Shown here: piece by piece, positions 1 to 9,800 of the stretch
Layout: each line of letters begins with the position of its first letter
Position numbering within the stretch: position 1 is the first letter of the stretch
Made by a program: the position numbers and the translations under genes
DNA from: Acidobacteriota bacterium
GTDB taxonomy: Bacteria; Acidobacteriota; Terriglobia; Acidiferrales; UBA7541
Direction: 5' to 3'
DNA: 64,000 nucleotides
Assembly: GCA_003223215.1 (NCBI GenBank)
Contig: QHYH01000085.1
Location: 1-64,000 of the forward strand
Notes under the pieces: model-generated
What the model was told of the DNA's origin: nothing
What the model saw: the letters and a program-made list of their open reading frames with translations, nothing else
Databases searched by the model: none

Positions 1-384
1 CTCGCAATCCTCGATCCTCTTCTCCGGTCCGTGTGGAGAAATTGTCTGCGGTGCTCCCGAGTTCGGAATGCCGAGTTGCTCTTGCCGAAAGAAACCACTC
101 CGTCTGCCTGGTTTCGGAGAATGCGTCAACACTACGTCAGTTTCTGTGTGCAAGAGAGTTCATCGCCCTCGAATAAATTTCGCCAGGGACCGCGACAGCC
201 GCATCGAAACTGGTGGTCGCATGAAATACTCGCGAGAGCGCCCAAAATACTGGGGGAGGGCAAGCTAACTCGAGGCTTGCGACAGCGAACCAGAACTGTC
301 ATCATTCGTGACTCTGGCATTTTTCCAGGGATATTTGTTTGGCTCCATGTGTTTCATTGAAGCTCGAGCCACAGAAGCAGGCGC
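1..384. other. No gene recognised at left edge
   Basis: Short open frames exist on both strands, but none has a recognisable domain, a good ribosome binding site or protein-like composition. The stretch probably holds the upstream region of the sensor kinase gene that starts at 385. I see no clear promoter or repeat in it. Confidence 0.4.
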
Positions 385-3162
385 ATGAGTACATCTCGCA
401 ATCCGCGAATTCTCGAGAGTACTCCCGAACACGAACCTCCTGGGTTTAGCTCGGTGCTCCGCCTAAGCTCTACCTATCAAACGATCCTTTTAGCTGGCTT
501 TGTGGGCGTGTTTTCCTATCTTGCCGCGAAGCTGGGCGGAGCATTGGTATTGCGGCCCCAGATGATCTGGCCTCTCTGGCCGGGATGCGCGTTTCTGGTT
601 GCAGTGTTATTGCAAGTCCAACGAAAAGCCATCTGGCCTGCGCTTCTTGCGGCTGGACTTGCGGGATTTGCACTATACGACTTACAGGCCGGTTTGACAT
701 TCCGCTCGATTGCCCTACTTCTTCTGGCAGATACGGTGGAAGTTCTTGCGGCCGCTCTCGCCGTAAGCTACGCATTCAATGGCACGCCCCGTTTGACGAG
801 CGTCAGGTCGCTGGCGAAGTATTCATTATTCGCGGGGATCATCGCCCCGATTGCCGCGGCTGTCATCGGTGCCCATGCTGTGAGCGCAGGCTACTTGGCT
901 CGGTGGAAGGTTGGGTTTCTCACCGAGAGCCTAGCTCTGTTGACTTTAACGCCCGCCATTCTGAGTTGGGCGGACATGGTCCTCAAGCCCGCTAAGAAGC
1001 CCGTAACTTACTACTTCGAAATCGTGTTGATGTTCGTTGGACTGGTGATCGTAGCGTATTTCGCTTTCGTGGCCCCAGGCGGGATTAGCCGCCCAGCTCT
1101 TCTTTATTCCCTGGTGCCATTCCTGCTGTGGTCTGCTTTGCGTTTCGGAATTGCGGGGATTACGAACTCGACGATAGTGATCGGCCTTTTCTCGATTTGG
1201 GGCATTATCCATGGGCGGGGCCCGTTCTCGGCTGGCGCTCCTGCCAGCAATGTGTTCTCCTTACAGCTTTTCTTTTTGTTCGCAGCGAGTCCTTTCATGT
1301 TCTTGGCAGCTCTGGTCGAAGAGCACAAAGAAGCCGAGCGAGAACTTCGACGTGGTCAAGAACGGTTTCGGCTGGCAGCTCAAACCGGAAAGATGTACGC
1401 ATACGAATGGGATGTCACTAGCGATATTATCATTCGATCAGAAGAAAGTGTGAGTGTCCTGGGTTTCACCGACAAAGAGAAGGCACTTACCCGCAAACAA
1501 TTGCTGAACAGGATTCACCCGGAAGACCGAGCACTGTTCAGCGCTTCCTTTGAGCGCGTTACTCCCGAAAACCCAAATAACAGAATGACTTACCGCCTGT
1601 TGCGGCCGGATGGGACGATTCTTTGGTTGGAGAAGAGTGCACGCGCCTTTTTTGATGACCAAGGCAAGATGCTGCGGATGATCGGTATGGTTGCAGATGT
1701 CACGGAAAGAAAAAAAGCGGAAGAAGCCGTACTTCAACGAGAGGCGGAGCTGTTACAGGCACAGCGAGTAGCGCAACTCGGGAGTTGGCAATGGGAGCCA
1801 GAAACGGATGAGGTGACTTGGTCCAGGGAACTCTACCGAATCGCGGGCCGCGATCCCAATTTGCCGCCTCCTAACTTTAGGGAACAATCACAATTGTACG
1901 GGCCTGAAAGTGCCGGACGCCTGAAGTGCGCCGTCACGGAGGCATTACGAACCGGGACACCTTACGAGCTCGATCTCCAGATGATTCGGCCGGATGGCAG
2001 CACAAGATGGATCATCGATCGAGGCGAAGTGTTGCGCGATGCTGCCGGTCAAATCGCGTTGCTTCGCGGGACGGCTCAGGACATCACCGAACGCAAGCAA
2101 GCCGAGGACGCGCTGCGAGCGAGCGAAGAGAAGTTCCGCAATGTGTTTCGGGATGCGGGAATAGGCATGGTGATCGTTTCTCTTGAGGGCCATTTTCTCG
2201 CCGTGAACGACGCCTTCTGCGAGTGTCTCGGCTATAAGGAACAGGAGCTGCTCCACAAGACCGTGCAGTCAGTTACCGCTGCGGAAGACTGGCCGTCTTT
2301 CTCCCAGAGGCTCCGTGAAACACTTGAGCGGGGGACGAGTTTCCAGAGAGTTGAGAAGCACTGCGTTCACAAGAGCGGGCGCATCGTGATCACGGAATGC
2401 AGCGCTTCATTAATTCGAGGTCCCAGCGGCGAGCCTCGATATTTTGTCGGGGAGGTTTTGGACATTACCAAGCGTAAACTGGCTGAGGAAGCCCTTTCGA
2501 GCGTAAGCCGCAGATTGATTGAAGCTCACGAAGAGGAACGTACGCGGATTGCCAGAGAATTGCACGACGACATCAATCAGCGCATGGCTTTGTTGGCGGC
2601 GAATCTCGAGAGAGCTAAGGAAGCTCTGTCTGCTTCGGAAGGTCGGGCGAGGACTCTTGTTGAACAGGCCAGTCAAAGCGTTGCAGACCTCGGGTCCGAT
2701 ATTCAATCGTTGTCGCACCGCTTGCATTCGTCAAAGCTGGAATACCTGGGGCTCGCTGCGGCGTGCGCTGTTTTCTGCCGGGAGATTTCAGAGCGACAGA
2801 ATGTCGAGATTGACTTTCAGTCGAACGCCGTCCCGAAGGCTCTTCCCAAAGAAATTTCACTGTGCTTGTTCCGTGTCTTGCAAGAAGCCCTCCTGAACGC
2901 GATCAAGCATAGCGGCGCACAGCGGTTTGAAGTGTCGCTCACCAATGTGTCGAATGGCATTGAGCTGAGAGTTCATGATTCAGGAATTGGCTTTGACCCG
3001 GAAAAGGCCATGGCCGGGCACGGACTTGGCCTCACCAGCATGCGGGAACGCCTGAAACTGGTAGATGGGCGGCTGTCAATCGAATCGAGGCTGCACGCCG
3101 GAACAACCATTCACGTTCGCGTGCCTCTCGCTCCCCAAGCGAGGTCTGCGGCGATCGGATAG
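385..3162 (+). CDS. MASE1 and PAS-domain sensor histidine kinase (NarX/LiaS-type HisKA_3)
   Basis: Predicted membrane sensor kinase of 925 residues. Residues about 30-310 are a run of hydrophobic helices with the look of a MASE1 integral-membrane sensor domain. Three PAS/PAC modules follow, each ending in a typical D-x-T-x-R-K-x-A-E linker (near residues 440, 566 and 693). The transmitter has the HisKA_3 signature around the phospho-acceptor His727 (RIARELHDDINQRM). The ATPase domain (about 815-915) contains the N-box region (LQEALLNAIKHS) and G-rich boxes (DSGIGFDP, GHGLGLTSMRERL). This class normally phosphorylates a LuxR/NarL-type response regulator, and none lies next to it. It would therefore be an orphan kinase or use a distant partner. 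The signal sensed cannot be read from the sequence. Confidence 0.9.
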   Translation: MSTSRNPRILESTPEHEPPGFSSVLRLSSTYQTILLAGFVGVFSYLAAKLGGALVLRPQMIWPLWPGCAFLVAVLLQVQRKAIWPALLAAGLAGFALYDLQAGLTFRSIALLLLADTVEVLAAALAVSYAFNGTPRLTSVRSLAKYSLFAGIIAPIAAAVIGAHAVSAGYLARWKVGFLTESLALLTLTPAILSWADMVLKPAKKPVTYYFEIVLMFVGLVIVAYFAFVAPGGISRPALLYSLVPFLLWSALRFGIAGITNSTIVIGLFSIWGIIHGRGPFSAGAPASNVFSLQLFFLFAASPFMFLAALVEEHKEAERELRRGQERFRLAAQTGKMYAYEWDVTSDIIIRSEESVSVLGFTDKEKALTRKQLLNRIHPEDRALFSASFERVTPENPNNRMTYRLLRPDGTILWLEKSARAFFDDQGKMLRMIGMVADVTERKKAEEAVLQREAELLQAQRVAQLGSWQWEPETDEVTWSRELYRIAGRDPNLPPPNFREQSQLYGPESAGRLKCAVTEALRTGTPYELDLQMIRPDGSTRWIIDRGEVLRDAAGQIALLRGTAQDITERKQAEDALRASEEKFRNVFRDAGIGMVIVSLEGHFLAVNDAFCECLGYKEQELLHKTVQSVTAAEDWPSFSQRLRETLERGTSFQRVEKHCVHKSGRIVITECSASLIRGPSGEPRYFVGEVLDITKRKLAEEALSSVSRRLIEAHEEERTRIARELHDDINQRMALLAANLERAKEALSASEGRARTLVEQASQSVADLGSDIQSLSHRLHSSKLEYLGLAAACAVFCREISERQNVEIDFQSNAVPKALPKEISLCLFRVLQEALLNAIKHSGAQRFEVSLTNVSNGIELRVHDSGIGFDPEKAMAGHGLGLTSMRERLKLVDGRLSIESRLHAGTTIHVRVPLAPQARSAAIG

Positions 3163-3266
3163 ACGCTGATAGGCAGAAACGGAGTTGTCCCCCGACTTTT
3201 TCCTCCCCTTTGAGACTCGCCAAGGAGCGTTGCATTGTCTCAAGCACTTCACATATCCTCGCGATC

Positions 3267-4536
3267 ATGGAACGGCTGCGGACTTGTTCCTTCGTGTTTG
3301 CTGTTCTCGGCTCTATTATTATTGCCCCGCAGGACCGGTCTACAACGAAAGCTGCCAGGATTGACGAACTAATTTCCCGTTATCAACAGTGCGGTTACTT
3401 CAATGGTTCGATCCTCGTGGCCGAGCACGGCAAGGTTATTTACGAGAAGGGCGTAGGCTACGCCAATATGCGAATGCACACCCCGAACACGCCTCAGACG
3501 AAATTCGGGATCGCTTCCATCTCCAAACAGTTTACGGCCGCATTGGTGCTGATGCAGGTCACTAATGGCAATCTTCGCTTGGACGCTACTGTTTCAGAGA
3601 TTCTGCCGTGGTATCGAAAAGACACAGGGTCGCGCATTACCATCGAGCAACTTTTGCGACACACTTCTGGCCTACCTCCGGATTATGACGCTCCGGAATT
3701 CGGCGACGGAGTGGCCGCCGCCCGGCACGCCGAGCCGGAAGCGTTTGCCCAAAGCGTATGTCAGCGGACACTCGTGTCGGAACCGGGCACACGGTGGAAT
3801 TACAGCAACTGCGGTTACATTCTTTTGGGAATCATCCTCGAGCAGATTACCGCAACGTCGTTCGATGAAATTCTGCAGTCGCAACTTCTCCGACCGCTAG
3901 AGATGAACGACACCGGAATGGACAACAACAGCTTGGTGCGTCTAGGTGGTGCTGTGGGCTATCAGCGCCGGCCCGGACCTCGGGTATGTACCCGGCCCGT
4001 ATATTGATCGCAGCCATATCTTTGCTGCCGGGTCGATGTATTCAAGCATCGAAGACCTGTACCGTTGGAATCAGGCTCTCACGCATAGCAACCTGTTTTC
4101 TGAAGAGCTGCGCAAGAAAATCTTCACTCCCGGACTCGGCGATTGGAGCTATGGGTGGTTCGTAACAAGAATTGCTCGCGGCCAGCCCGGCGAAGGCAGC
4201 ATGATGGCAGAAATGCGCGGTGACATGCCGGGAAACTTCTTCGCTTGGATTCTGCGCTATCCCGAACAGGACGATGTCATCATCGTCCTCCGCAATGGGT
4301 ACGGGTCTACCGAGCGTCTCGAGCAGAATCTCCAAGCGATATTATTTGACCGCGAACCGCATCTGCCTCGAAGAAGTCCGTTGGATATCGCCGCGCAAGT
4401 CGGTTGGGTGTCTGTGAACTGGATTGTCGCCCATCGCTTCTTGTCGAGTCTCATCGTGATCCTCATCGTCTTTTGGTCAGCTTGGGCCATAAGGAGGCGC
4501 ATGGGCTCTGAGACGCTCCTGACAAGGAAACCGTAG
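3267..4536 (+). pseudogene. Beta-lactamase-family serine hydrolase, frameshifted
   Basis: Class C beta-lactamase/penicillin-binding-protein-like serine hydrolase in two frames. The N-terminal part starts best at ATG 3267 (19 codons inside the longer frame), because this gives a hydrophobic signal segment. It contains the S-x-x-K motif (Ser84-I-S-Lys87) and a Y-S-N motif (WNYSNCGY). Near 3968-3985, in a GC-rich run, the homology moves to the next frame. That frame continues through the typical YIDRSHIFAAGSMYSS segment to a C-terminal transmembrane helix and stops at 4536. The two halves join without a gap if one base is removed (or two added), so the lesion is small. It is either a recent inactivating frameshift or a sequence error. 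Family members are DD-peptidases, esterases or amidases, and the substrate here is unknown. Confidence 0.8.
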
Positions 4537-4679
4537 CCGTAGCAGCGAGGTTAGTCACCCATTTGGGAGGTTAGGCTGTTTTTGCCATCCGCTAGCCGGC
4601 GGCGTTGCTAACTAACGTCAGGACTGGCGGGGATACGTCGCGACGCCAACCGGACTCTTACCGTCGAGCGCGGGAATCG

Positions 4680-5234
4680 CTAGATCGAATAATGAAGCCG
4701 CACCACACCGTCCGGATAGCACCGGGAGGAGAGCAATTTCAAGGGAACCGCGCGGTGATGGGCCTCGATGAGAGGAATTCCTTCCCCAATGAAAATGGGG
4801 ACGACGTGAATAACGAACTCATCGATTTCGTTCTCATCCAGAAACGAAGCGATGATCCCGCCTCCGCCCATCATCCAAATATCCTTGCCCGGCTGCAAAC
4901 GCAATCGTTGCGCAAAAGCCTTGATCGGCTCGCCGATGAACTCGACTCCCGGCTCCAACGACGGTTGCGGCTGGCGGGAAAACACGTAGTTTTTTATGCC
5001 CTTGCCAAATCCCGCCGCCTTGACTCCCTTTTCGACGCTCCTATCGTAGGTCTTGCGGCCCCACAAGATAGTGTCGATGGTTCTGAAAAACTCACCCATT
5101 CCGTAGTTGCCCTTTGGCCGCGGGCGGTCGAGCCAAGCTACGTCACCATCTGGCCGCGCGATGAAGCCATCGGCACTGGTTGCGATGTACACAACGATCT
5201 TGCGACGCTTCTTCACCGTAGGTTGTCTTCCCAA
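4680..5234 (-). CDS. Dihydrofolate reductase family protein (RibD C-terminal-like)
   Basis: A protein of 184 residues of the RibD-C/DHFR-like NADPH-dependent reductase family. Visible features are the N-terminal strand and loop KIVVYIATSADGFIARPDG, a central FFRTIDTILWGRKTYD segment with the conserved GR-x-T-Y, KDIWMMGGGGIIASFLDE (the glycine-rich nucleotide-binding turn), and a C-terminal DEFVIHVVPIFIGEGIPL strand. These match the YyaP/YwjB-type branch rather than folate-pathway FolA. Start is TTG at 5234, with GTG 5216 possible. It stands alone between convergent or unrelated genes. The large open frame on the opposite strand is a shadow. Substrate unknown. Confidence 0.85.
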   Translation of the reverse strand: MGRQPTVKKRRKIVVYIATSADGFIARPDGDVAWLDRPRPKGNYGMGEFFRTIDTILWGRKTYDRSVEKGVKAAGFGKGIKNYVFSRQPQPSLEPGVEFIGEPIKAFAQRLRLQPGKDIWMMGGGGIIASFLDENEIDEFVIHVVPIFIGEGIPLIEAHHRAVPLKLLSSRCYPDGVVRLHYSI

Positions 5235-5366
5235 ATGTCTCTCGCCGCTCCAGACCTCTCAAGGGCTCGCCCAAGAAATTGTACAGACACTACCGCAAAC
5301 TCCCGTGTCCGGTCACCCCGTATGAAAGCTCCCATCCGACCAGCCGCCTGCTCGAGTGATTTACGC

Positions 5367-7550
5367 TTAGTGTGCGAGCGGGTCGGGGCGCAGCTGGAAG
5401 TGCAAGACCTTGCTGGTCGTTCCTTTGCCGCCTTCGGCGTGAAAAGGCGTTCGGGTACCGTAGGTGGCCCACAGTCCCTTTCCTTTCCAGCCGCCTTTCG
5501 GATCATCGATCCGGCCGTCCATCCCTTTTGCGTAGAATCCCATCGGATAGGGCACGCGCAGGACAACGAATTTCCGGGTATCGGGCAAAAGGGCAAGCAG
5601 GGCATCATTCCCGTTGCCGGTGGCAATCGGCACATTCCTTCCCAACCCCAAGGTGTCGAACTGGTCCACCCAGTCGTAGTAACTGGCCTCGGCGCTTCCC
5701 GGGTCGGTGACTCCCTTCAACTGTGGCCCCGGGAGTTGATAGAGCGTCCAACCCTCCGGGCAGTGCTCTCCTGTCGCAGGCGGCCCGTTGAGCGGACCTT
5801 TACACTTCCGCCGGTCGAAGCTTGCCAGGTGTCCACTCGCAATGACCGTCCACACGACGCCATTGCGATCAATGTCGAGCCCACGCGGCGAGAACCCATG
5901 CACCGGCGCTCTTGGATCGTTCCATGGCAATTCGTAGATTTCGGCCAGGGTGGTAACCGGGGGATTCGAGCCAGGGCTTAGGCGAACGACCGCGCCAGGG
6001 AAGCCTAAGACCGTTCCCCAGATCGACCCATCCGCTGGACTAACGGTGACGCCGTAAAAGGCAGCGTTGATTCGTTTGTCCTTGGTGGGATCCGCGGGCT
6101 GATCAGGCTCCACATAATCATCACGTTTTCCGTTGCCGTTGGTGTCGAGGATAAGGGCCGTCCAACCCTGTGACTTCTGTTCGTCGTGGGTTTGGTCGAA
6201 CATCTTTGTGTTCAGCCAGCCCACTGCTCCTCCGCCTCCGCCGCTGCTCGTCCACAGCGTGCTGCTGGCATCCTCTGCAAACACCAGGTGATGGGTGCCA
6301 AAACAGGTGTCAATGAGCGTGAGCTGCTTGGTTCTTGGATCGTACATGGCGAGTTGCCGCCCGCTGCGCTTAAGGGGAAACAAGACCGCCGAAGGATGGG
6401 TCGACCCTTCCTGGCAGAAGGCTGGGTTGTCGCTTGGACGAATTCGGGAGGTGATCCACACTCTTCCTTTTTCATCGAACATTGGATTGTGCACGTTGGC
6501 GCGGCTATTCCAAATGGCTTCGTCTCCCCAATACGGCGAAGGCGCAGCCGGCTTGTCGTCTGCGCTCGATGGAGTCTTTGGATCGCGCACAGTCAATTTG
6601 ACTTGACTCGCCGCGGCCCCAACTGGATCCAGCACCGGCAGGTAATCCACGCTGAGTTCTGCGGCCCCATAGATTGGACCATTGGCATTCAGCGTAGGAT
6701 TGCGCTTGTCGGTTGCGATCTCGTCGTGAAGATACGCTTTCGCGTCGGCCCAGTCCCACTCAGTGATAACAACGTTCCGCTCCACACCTTGTGGTCGCGG
6801 CGGCGCCGGCGGCAATTCGCCGGCCGCGACCCCGTCAGACCAATTCGCGAACATCGGCAATGCGCGCTCTGGTCCAAGCTGCTCGAGGCCGTTGACCATG
6901 TTGTTGCCGGCTTGTCCGGAGAGCAAGCGTCGCGCCCAGGCTGCCGTTGAAGAATCGAAATGGCCCAGGTTTTTTGGAATTTCGCGCGTAGCCTTGTCGC
7001 CGATTTGATGGCAGGACCAGCAACTATCCGTCTTCAGCAAGTGAAGCCATTGGCCCTGGTTCTTCATATTTTCCGGAATGCCGTTGCCTTTGGGCCCCGT
7101 GCCGGGGAACTCGCTTTTGTCGGGCACGTGCAGGAGAGAAAACCAATAGATGGCCGGGTAGTATTCCGCGGCAGCGCGGGCGTTCGGCGCCAGAACGGCG
7201 GTCAAGTTAACGATTCTTCCGGGAGTCGTCTGGACTGGCTCGGAATCCACGAGCCCGTAGCCGCGCACCCATACTTTGTAGTTCGCCTTGGGAAGCTGCG
7301 GCACGAGGTAGCGGCCCCGATCGTCAGTAACCACAATCTTCACGAACTTGGTCGGAAAGTCGGTCGTTTCCGCAATGACCCAGACCCCACCCTCCGGACC
7401 CTTGGTGCTGTTGACCACACCGCCAATGTCGTCGTTTCCGATCGAGATCGCTTCGCCTGCAGTCTGGGCGTGCAGCCCGCTGACCAAAGCTAGGAGGACA
7501 GCACTTAATCCGATCGACCTCAGAGGACAGAAAACTCTCTTGCTCATCAT
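5367..7550 (-). CDS. Secreted haem-c protein with carboxypeptidase-regulatory domain and beta-propeller
   Basis: A protein of 727 residues with a clear Sec signal peptide (hydrophobic segment ending LHAQ). An N-terminal carboxypeptidase-regulatory/CnaB-like fold follows at about residues 35-125 (segments GGVWVIAETTD and DRGRYLVPQLPKANYKVWVRGYG). A single c-type haem site, CWSCH, lies near residue 177. The C-terminal two thirds resembles streptogramin-lyase/NHL-type propellers (repeated blocks such as VWITSRIR, GSIWGTVLGFPGAVVRLSPG and GVVWTVIASGHLASFDR). The combination suggests a periplasmic redox-active binding or oxidoreductase protein. The family is frequent in Acidobacteriota, but I know of no assigned reaction. 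It has no obvious operon partner. Confidence 0.8.
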   Translation of the reverse strand: MMSKRVFCPLRSIGLSAVLLALVSGLHAQTAGEAISIGNDDIGGVVNSTKGPEGGVWVIAETTDFPTKFVKIVVTDDRGRYLVPQLPKANYKVWVRGYGLVDSEPVQTTPGRIVNLTAVLAPNARAAAEYYPAIYWFSLLHVPDKSEFPGTGPKGNGIPENMKNQGQWLHLLKTDSCWSCHQIGDKATREIPKNLGHFDSSTAAWARRLLSGQAGNNMVNGLEQLGPERALPMFANWSDGVAAGELPPAPPRPQGVERNVVITEWDWADAKAYLHDEIATDKRNPTLNANGPIYGAAELSVDYLPVLDPVGAAASQVKLTVRDPKTPSSADDKPAAPSPYWGDEAIWNSRANVHNPMFDEKGRVWITSRIRPSDNPAFCQEGSTHPSAVLFPLKRSGRQLAMYDPRTKQLTLIDTCFGTHHLVFAEDASSTLWTSSGGGGGAVGWLNTKMFDQTHDEQKSQGWTALILDTNGNGKRDDYVEPDQPADPTKDKRINAAFYGVTVSPADGSIWGTVLGFPGAVVRLSPGSNPPVTTLAEIYELPWNDPRAPVHGFSPRGLDIDRNGVVWTVIASGHLASFDRRKCKGPLNGPPATGEHCPEGWTLYQLPGPQLKGVTDPGSAEASYYDWVDQFDTLGLGRNVPIATGNGNDALLALLPDTRKFVVLRVPYPMGFYAKGMDGRIDDPKGGWKGKGLWATYGTRTPFHAEGGKGTTSKVLHFQLRPDPLAH

Positions 7551-8051
7551 GTTGTAACCTCATGTGCGATCGATTGACGACGACATGATTCACCGATTGC
7601 GGATCGGGGCTCTGGCGGTCTAGAGAAATGGAACGCGCACGAAATCGTAAGCACATACCATTGCGTTGTCAATTTGATCTTATTTTGTCCAACGAAACGC
7701 ACAGAAGCCCGGGCTCCGGCCTTTCACGATCTGAAGGCCTCGCCACGGTTTTCCGATCTTCTGCGGCGCGTCTACCTGCCCGCTCCAGCCTTTTAAGCAG
7801 TAGTAAATCAGGCGCGCAGGTCCCAGGTAAGGTTGGTGTTACCGGATGCGCGTTCCTGCCCAGGTGTGAACGGGGCGGGGCGTTCTGCACGAATCCCCTT
7901 CTAAAGAGACTTGGTACGACAACGCTTCTGATGCCGTATACTTGCATGCGTTCCTATGCCACTTCACGGGAACATCGGTCGGACATCAATGGAAGCAGGC
8001 AGGGCCTGAGCTGTGAAGGAACCGGAGTTTAATCAAGCCTTCTAAAACGCT
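7551..8051. other. Intergenic region between divergent genes
   Basis: About 500 bases separate the minus-strand haem-c gene from murJ on the plus strand, so both promoters should lie here. Short open frames are present but look non-coding. A loose promoter-like pair (TTGGTA near 7910 and TATACT near 7938) has over-wide spacing and I do not rely on it. Confidence 0.4.
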
Positions 8052-9698
8052 TTGGATACTCGATTCCAGTCGCCAGTAACTCGCTCTGAACCGAACACCA
8101 CACATCGCGCGCCCACCGCTCGCTTCGCCTTTCTTGTAGCGGCGGGAATCTTCCTAAGCCGAATCTTCGGACTGGTTCGCGATCGTGTTTTTGCGCACTA
8201 CTTCGGCAATTCCGCTGCCGCGGACGCGTTCCGTGCCGCCCTCCGCATTCCTAATTTTCTGCAAAATCTATTTGGCGAAGGTGTTCTCTCGGCTTCTTTC
8301 ATTCCCGTTTACGCAAGCTTGGTTGCACAAAAAGACGATGCGGAAGCACGTCGTACGGCAGGCGCGGTAGCGGCACTGTTGGGATTAACCACTTCCTTTC
8401 TCGTCCTCATCGGTGTGCTGGCAACTCCTTTCCTAATCGCCGTCATCGCACCGGGTTTTTCTGGTGAAAAGCGTGAGTTGACGATTCGGATTGTGCGCAT
8501 TCTTTTCCCCAGCACGGGCTTATTGGTCTTCTCCGCCTGGTGCCTCGGCATTCTCAACAGCCATCGTCGCTTTTTTCTTCCCTACGTCGCGCCGGTGATC
8601 TGGAACACGGCCATGATCGTCACCTTGTGGGTGTTCGGGCGCAACCACACGCAGAACCAGCTGGCCGTCATCCTGGCCTGGGGATCAGTGGTGGGCAGCG
8701 CGCTGCAGGTAGGCGTGCAATTGCCCGTCGTACTGCGTCTCCTTCAAGGCCTGAATCTTTCACTCGCAGATCCTCGGGGAAACGTGGCAATCATAGTGCG
8801 AAATTTCCTTCCCGTTTTTATCGGACGCGGCGTCCTGCAAATCAGCGCCTACATTGACGCGCTTCTCGCAAGCCTTCTGCCCACCGGCGCCGTCGCAGCG
8901 CTTTCCTACGCCCAGACACTGTACACCCTTCCCGTGAGTTTGTTCGGGATGTCCATCTCCGCAGCGGAATTGCCGGTGATGTCAGGCACGGTTGGCGGAG
9001 AAAGTGTGGTCCGAGAGACGCTGCGCCGGCGGCTCAATTCCGGTTTGCGGCGGATTGCGTTCTTTGTCGTACCGTCGGTCGCCGCGTCTCTTGTCCTAGG
9101 CGACGTGGTCGTGGCCGCCATCTACCAATCCGGGCGATTCCAGCATGCTGACGCGATGTACGTTTGGGGCATTCTCGCGGGTGCTAGCGTCGGCCTGGTT
9201 GCCTCGACGTTTGGCCGTTTGTATGCCTCGACTTACTACGCCCTGCGCGATACCCAGACGCCGCTTCGGTATGCCGTCATGCGCGTCTTGCTGACCACAA
9301 TTCTCGGCTACCTTTTCGCTGTTCCACTGCCCCCTGCGCTGGGCATCGAAGCCCGCTGGGGAGTCGCCGGACTGACCATCTCAGCCGGGATCGCCTCCTG
9401 GCTGGAATTCGTTCTGCTTCGACGCACGCTGAACCGCAGGATCGGGCATTCAGGAGCACCGCCAGCCTACCTCGTCAGTCTCTGGGTGGCCGCCTTGCTC
9501 GCTGCTGCCGCAGGCTTGGGGATTCACCATTTCTTGACCGTTCGCTCGCCGATTCTTCGTGCGCTCTTTGTGCTTGGACCGTATGGGGTTCTTTATTTTG
9601 TCTTCACGATCGCTTTCGGCTTGACCGAAGCCCGCGAAGGTCTCGAGCGAGGCATACGCTTACTTCGCCGCTTAGCCTCAGGCCCTCCGGTTGGTTAG
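8052..9698 (+). CDS. murJ: Lipid II flippase MurJ (MviN)
   Basis: A polytopic membrane protein of 548 residues, the usual MurJ length, with about 14 hydrophobic helices. The N-terminus carries the MviN hallmark: a first helix followed by SRIFGLVRDRVFAHYFG and ADAFRAALRIPNFLQNLFGEGVLSASFIPVY. The family flips undecaprenyl-linked lipid II across the inner membrane in peptidoglycan synthesis. Start is TTG at 8052: an in-frame stop sits three codons upstream and no ATG precedes the family homology. There is a purine-rich GGAACCGGAG about 25 bases upstream, which is far for a ribosome binding site. Essential in most bacteria, and no lesion is seen. Confidence 0.93.
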   Translation: MDTRFQSPVTRSEPNTTHRAPTARFAFLVAAGIFLSRIFGLVRDRVFAHYFGNSAAADAFRAALRIPNFLQNLFGEGVLSASFIPVYASLVAQKDDAEARRTAGAVAALLGLTTSFLVLIGVLATPFLIAVIAPGFSGEKRELTIRIVRILFPSTGLLVFSAWCLGILNSHRRFFLPYVAPVIWNTAMIVTLWVFGRNHTQNQLAVILAWGSVVGSALQVGVQLPVVLRLLQGLNLSLADPRGNVAIIVRNFLPVFIGRGVLQISAYIDALLASLLPTGAVAALSYAQTLYTLPVSLFGMSISAAELPVMSGTVGGESVVRETLRRRLNSGLRRIAFFVVPSVAASLVLGDVVVAAIYQSGRFQHADAMYVWGILAGASVGLVASTFGRLYASTYYALRDTQTPLRYAVMRVLLTTILGYLFAVPLPPALGIEARWGVAGLTISAGIASWLEFVLLRRTLNRRIGHSGAPPAYLVSLWVAALLAAAAGLGIHHFLTVRSPILRALFVLGPYGVLYFVFTIAFGLTEAREGLERGIRLLRRLASGPPVG

Positions 9699-9800
9699 CG
9701 GGCCGAGCCGCATGAGCCCGACCGCCTGGTGAGCCTCATGCTTGACGAGAGCGTGCCACTCCTTCATCCGCTCCCGCAACGCCGGATTATCCCGGCGCAC

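Noticed and set aside
31-360. 109-codon frame at the left edge
   Set aside because: No domain, no ribosome site and a basic, cysteine-scattered translation; overlapping frames look equally unlikely.
4605-5981. 458-codon open frame on the plus strand
   Set aside because: It lies opposite the dihydrofolate-reductase-like gene and the 3' end of the haem-c gene, both of which have clear domain motifs. Its own translation is Arg/Pro-rich with no recognisable domain.
9690-9800. Short minus-strand frame of about 40 codons after the ADOP stop (NPALRERMKEWHALVKHEA)
   Set aside because: Looks mildly protein-like but overlaps the 3' end of murJ and has no ribosome site. ADOP proteins normally end at LRYE, so read-through is unlikely.
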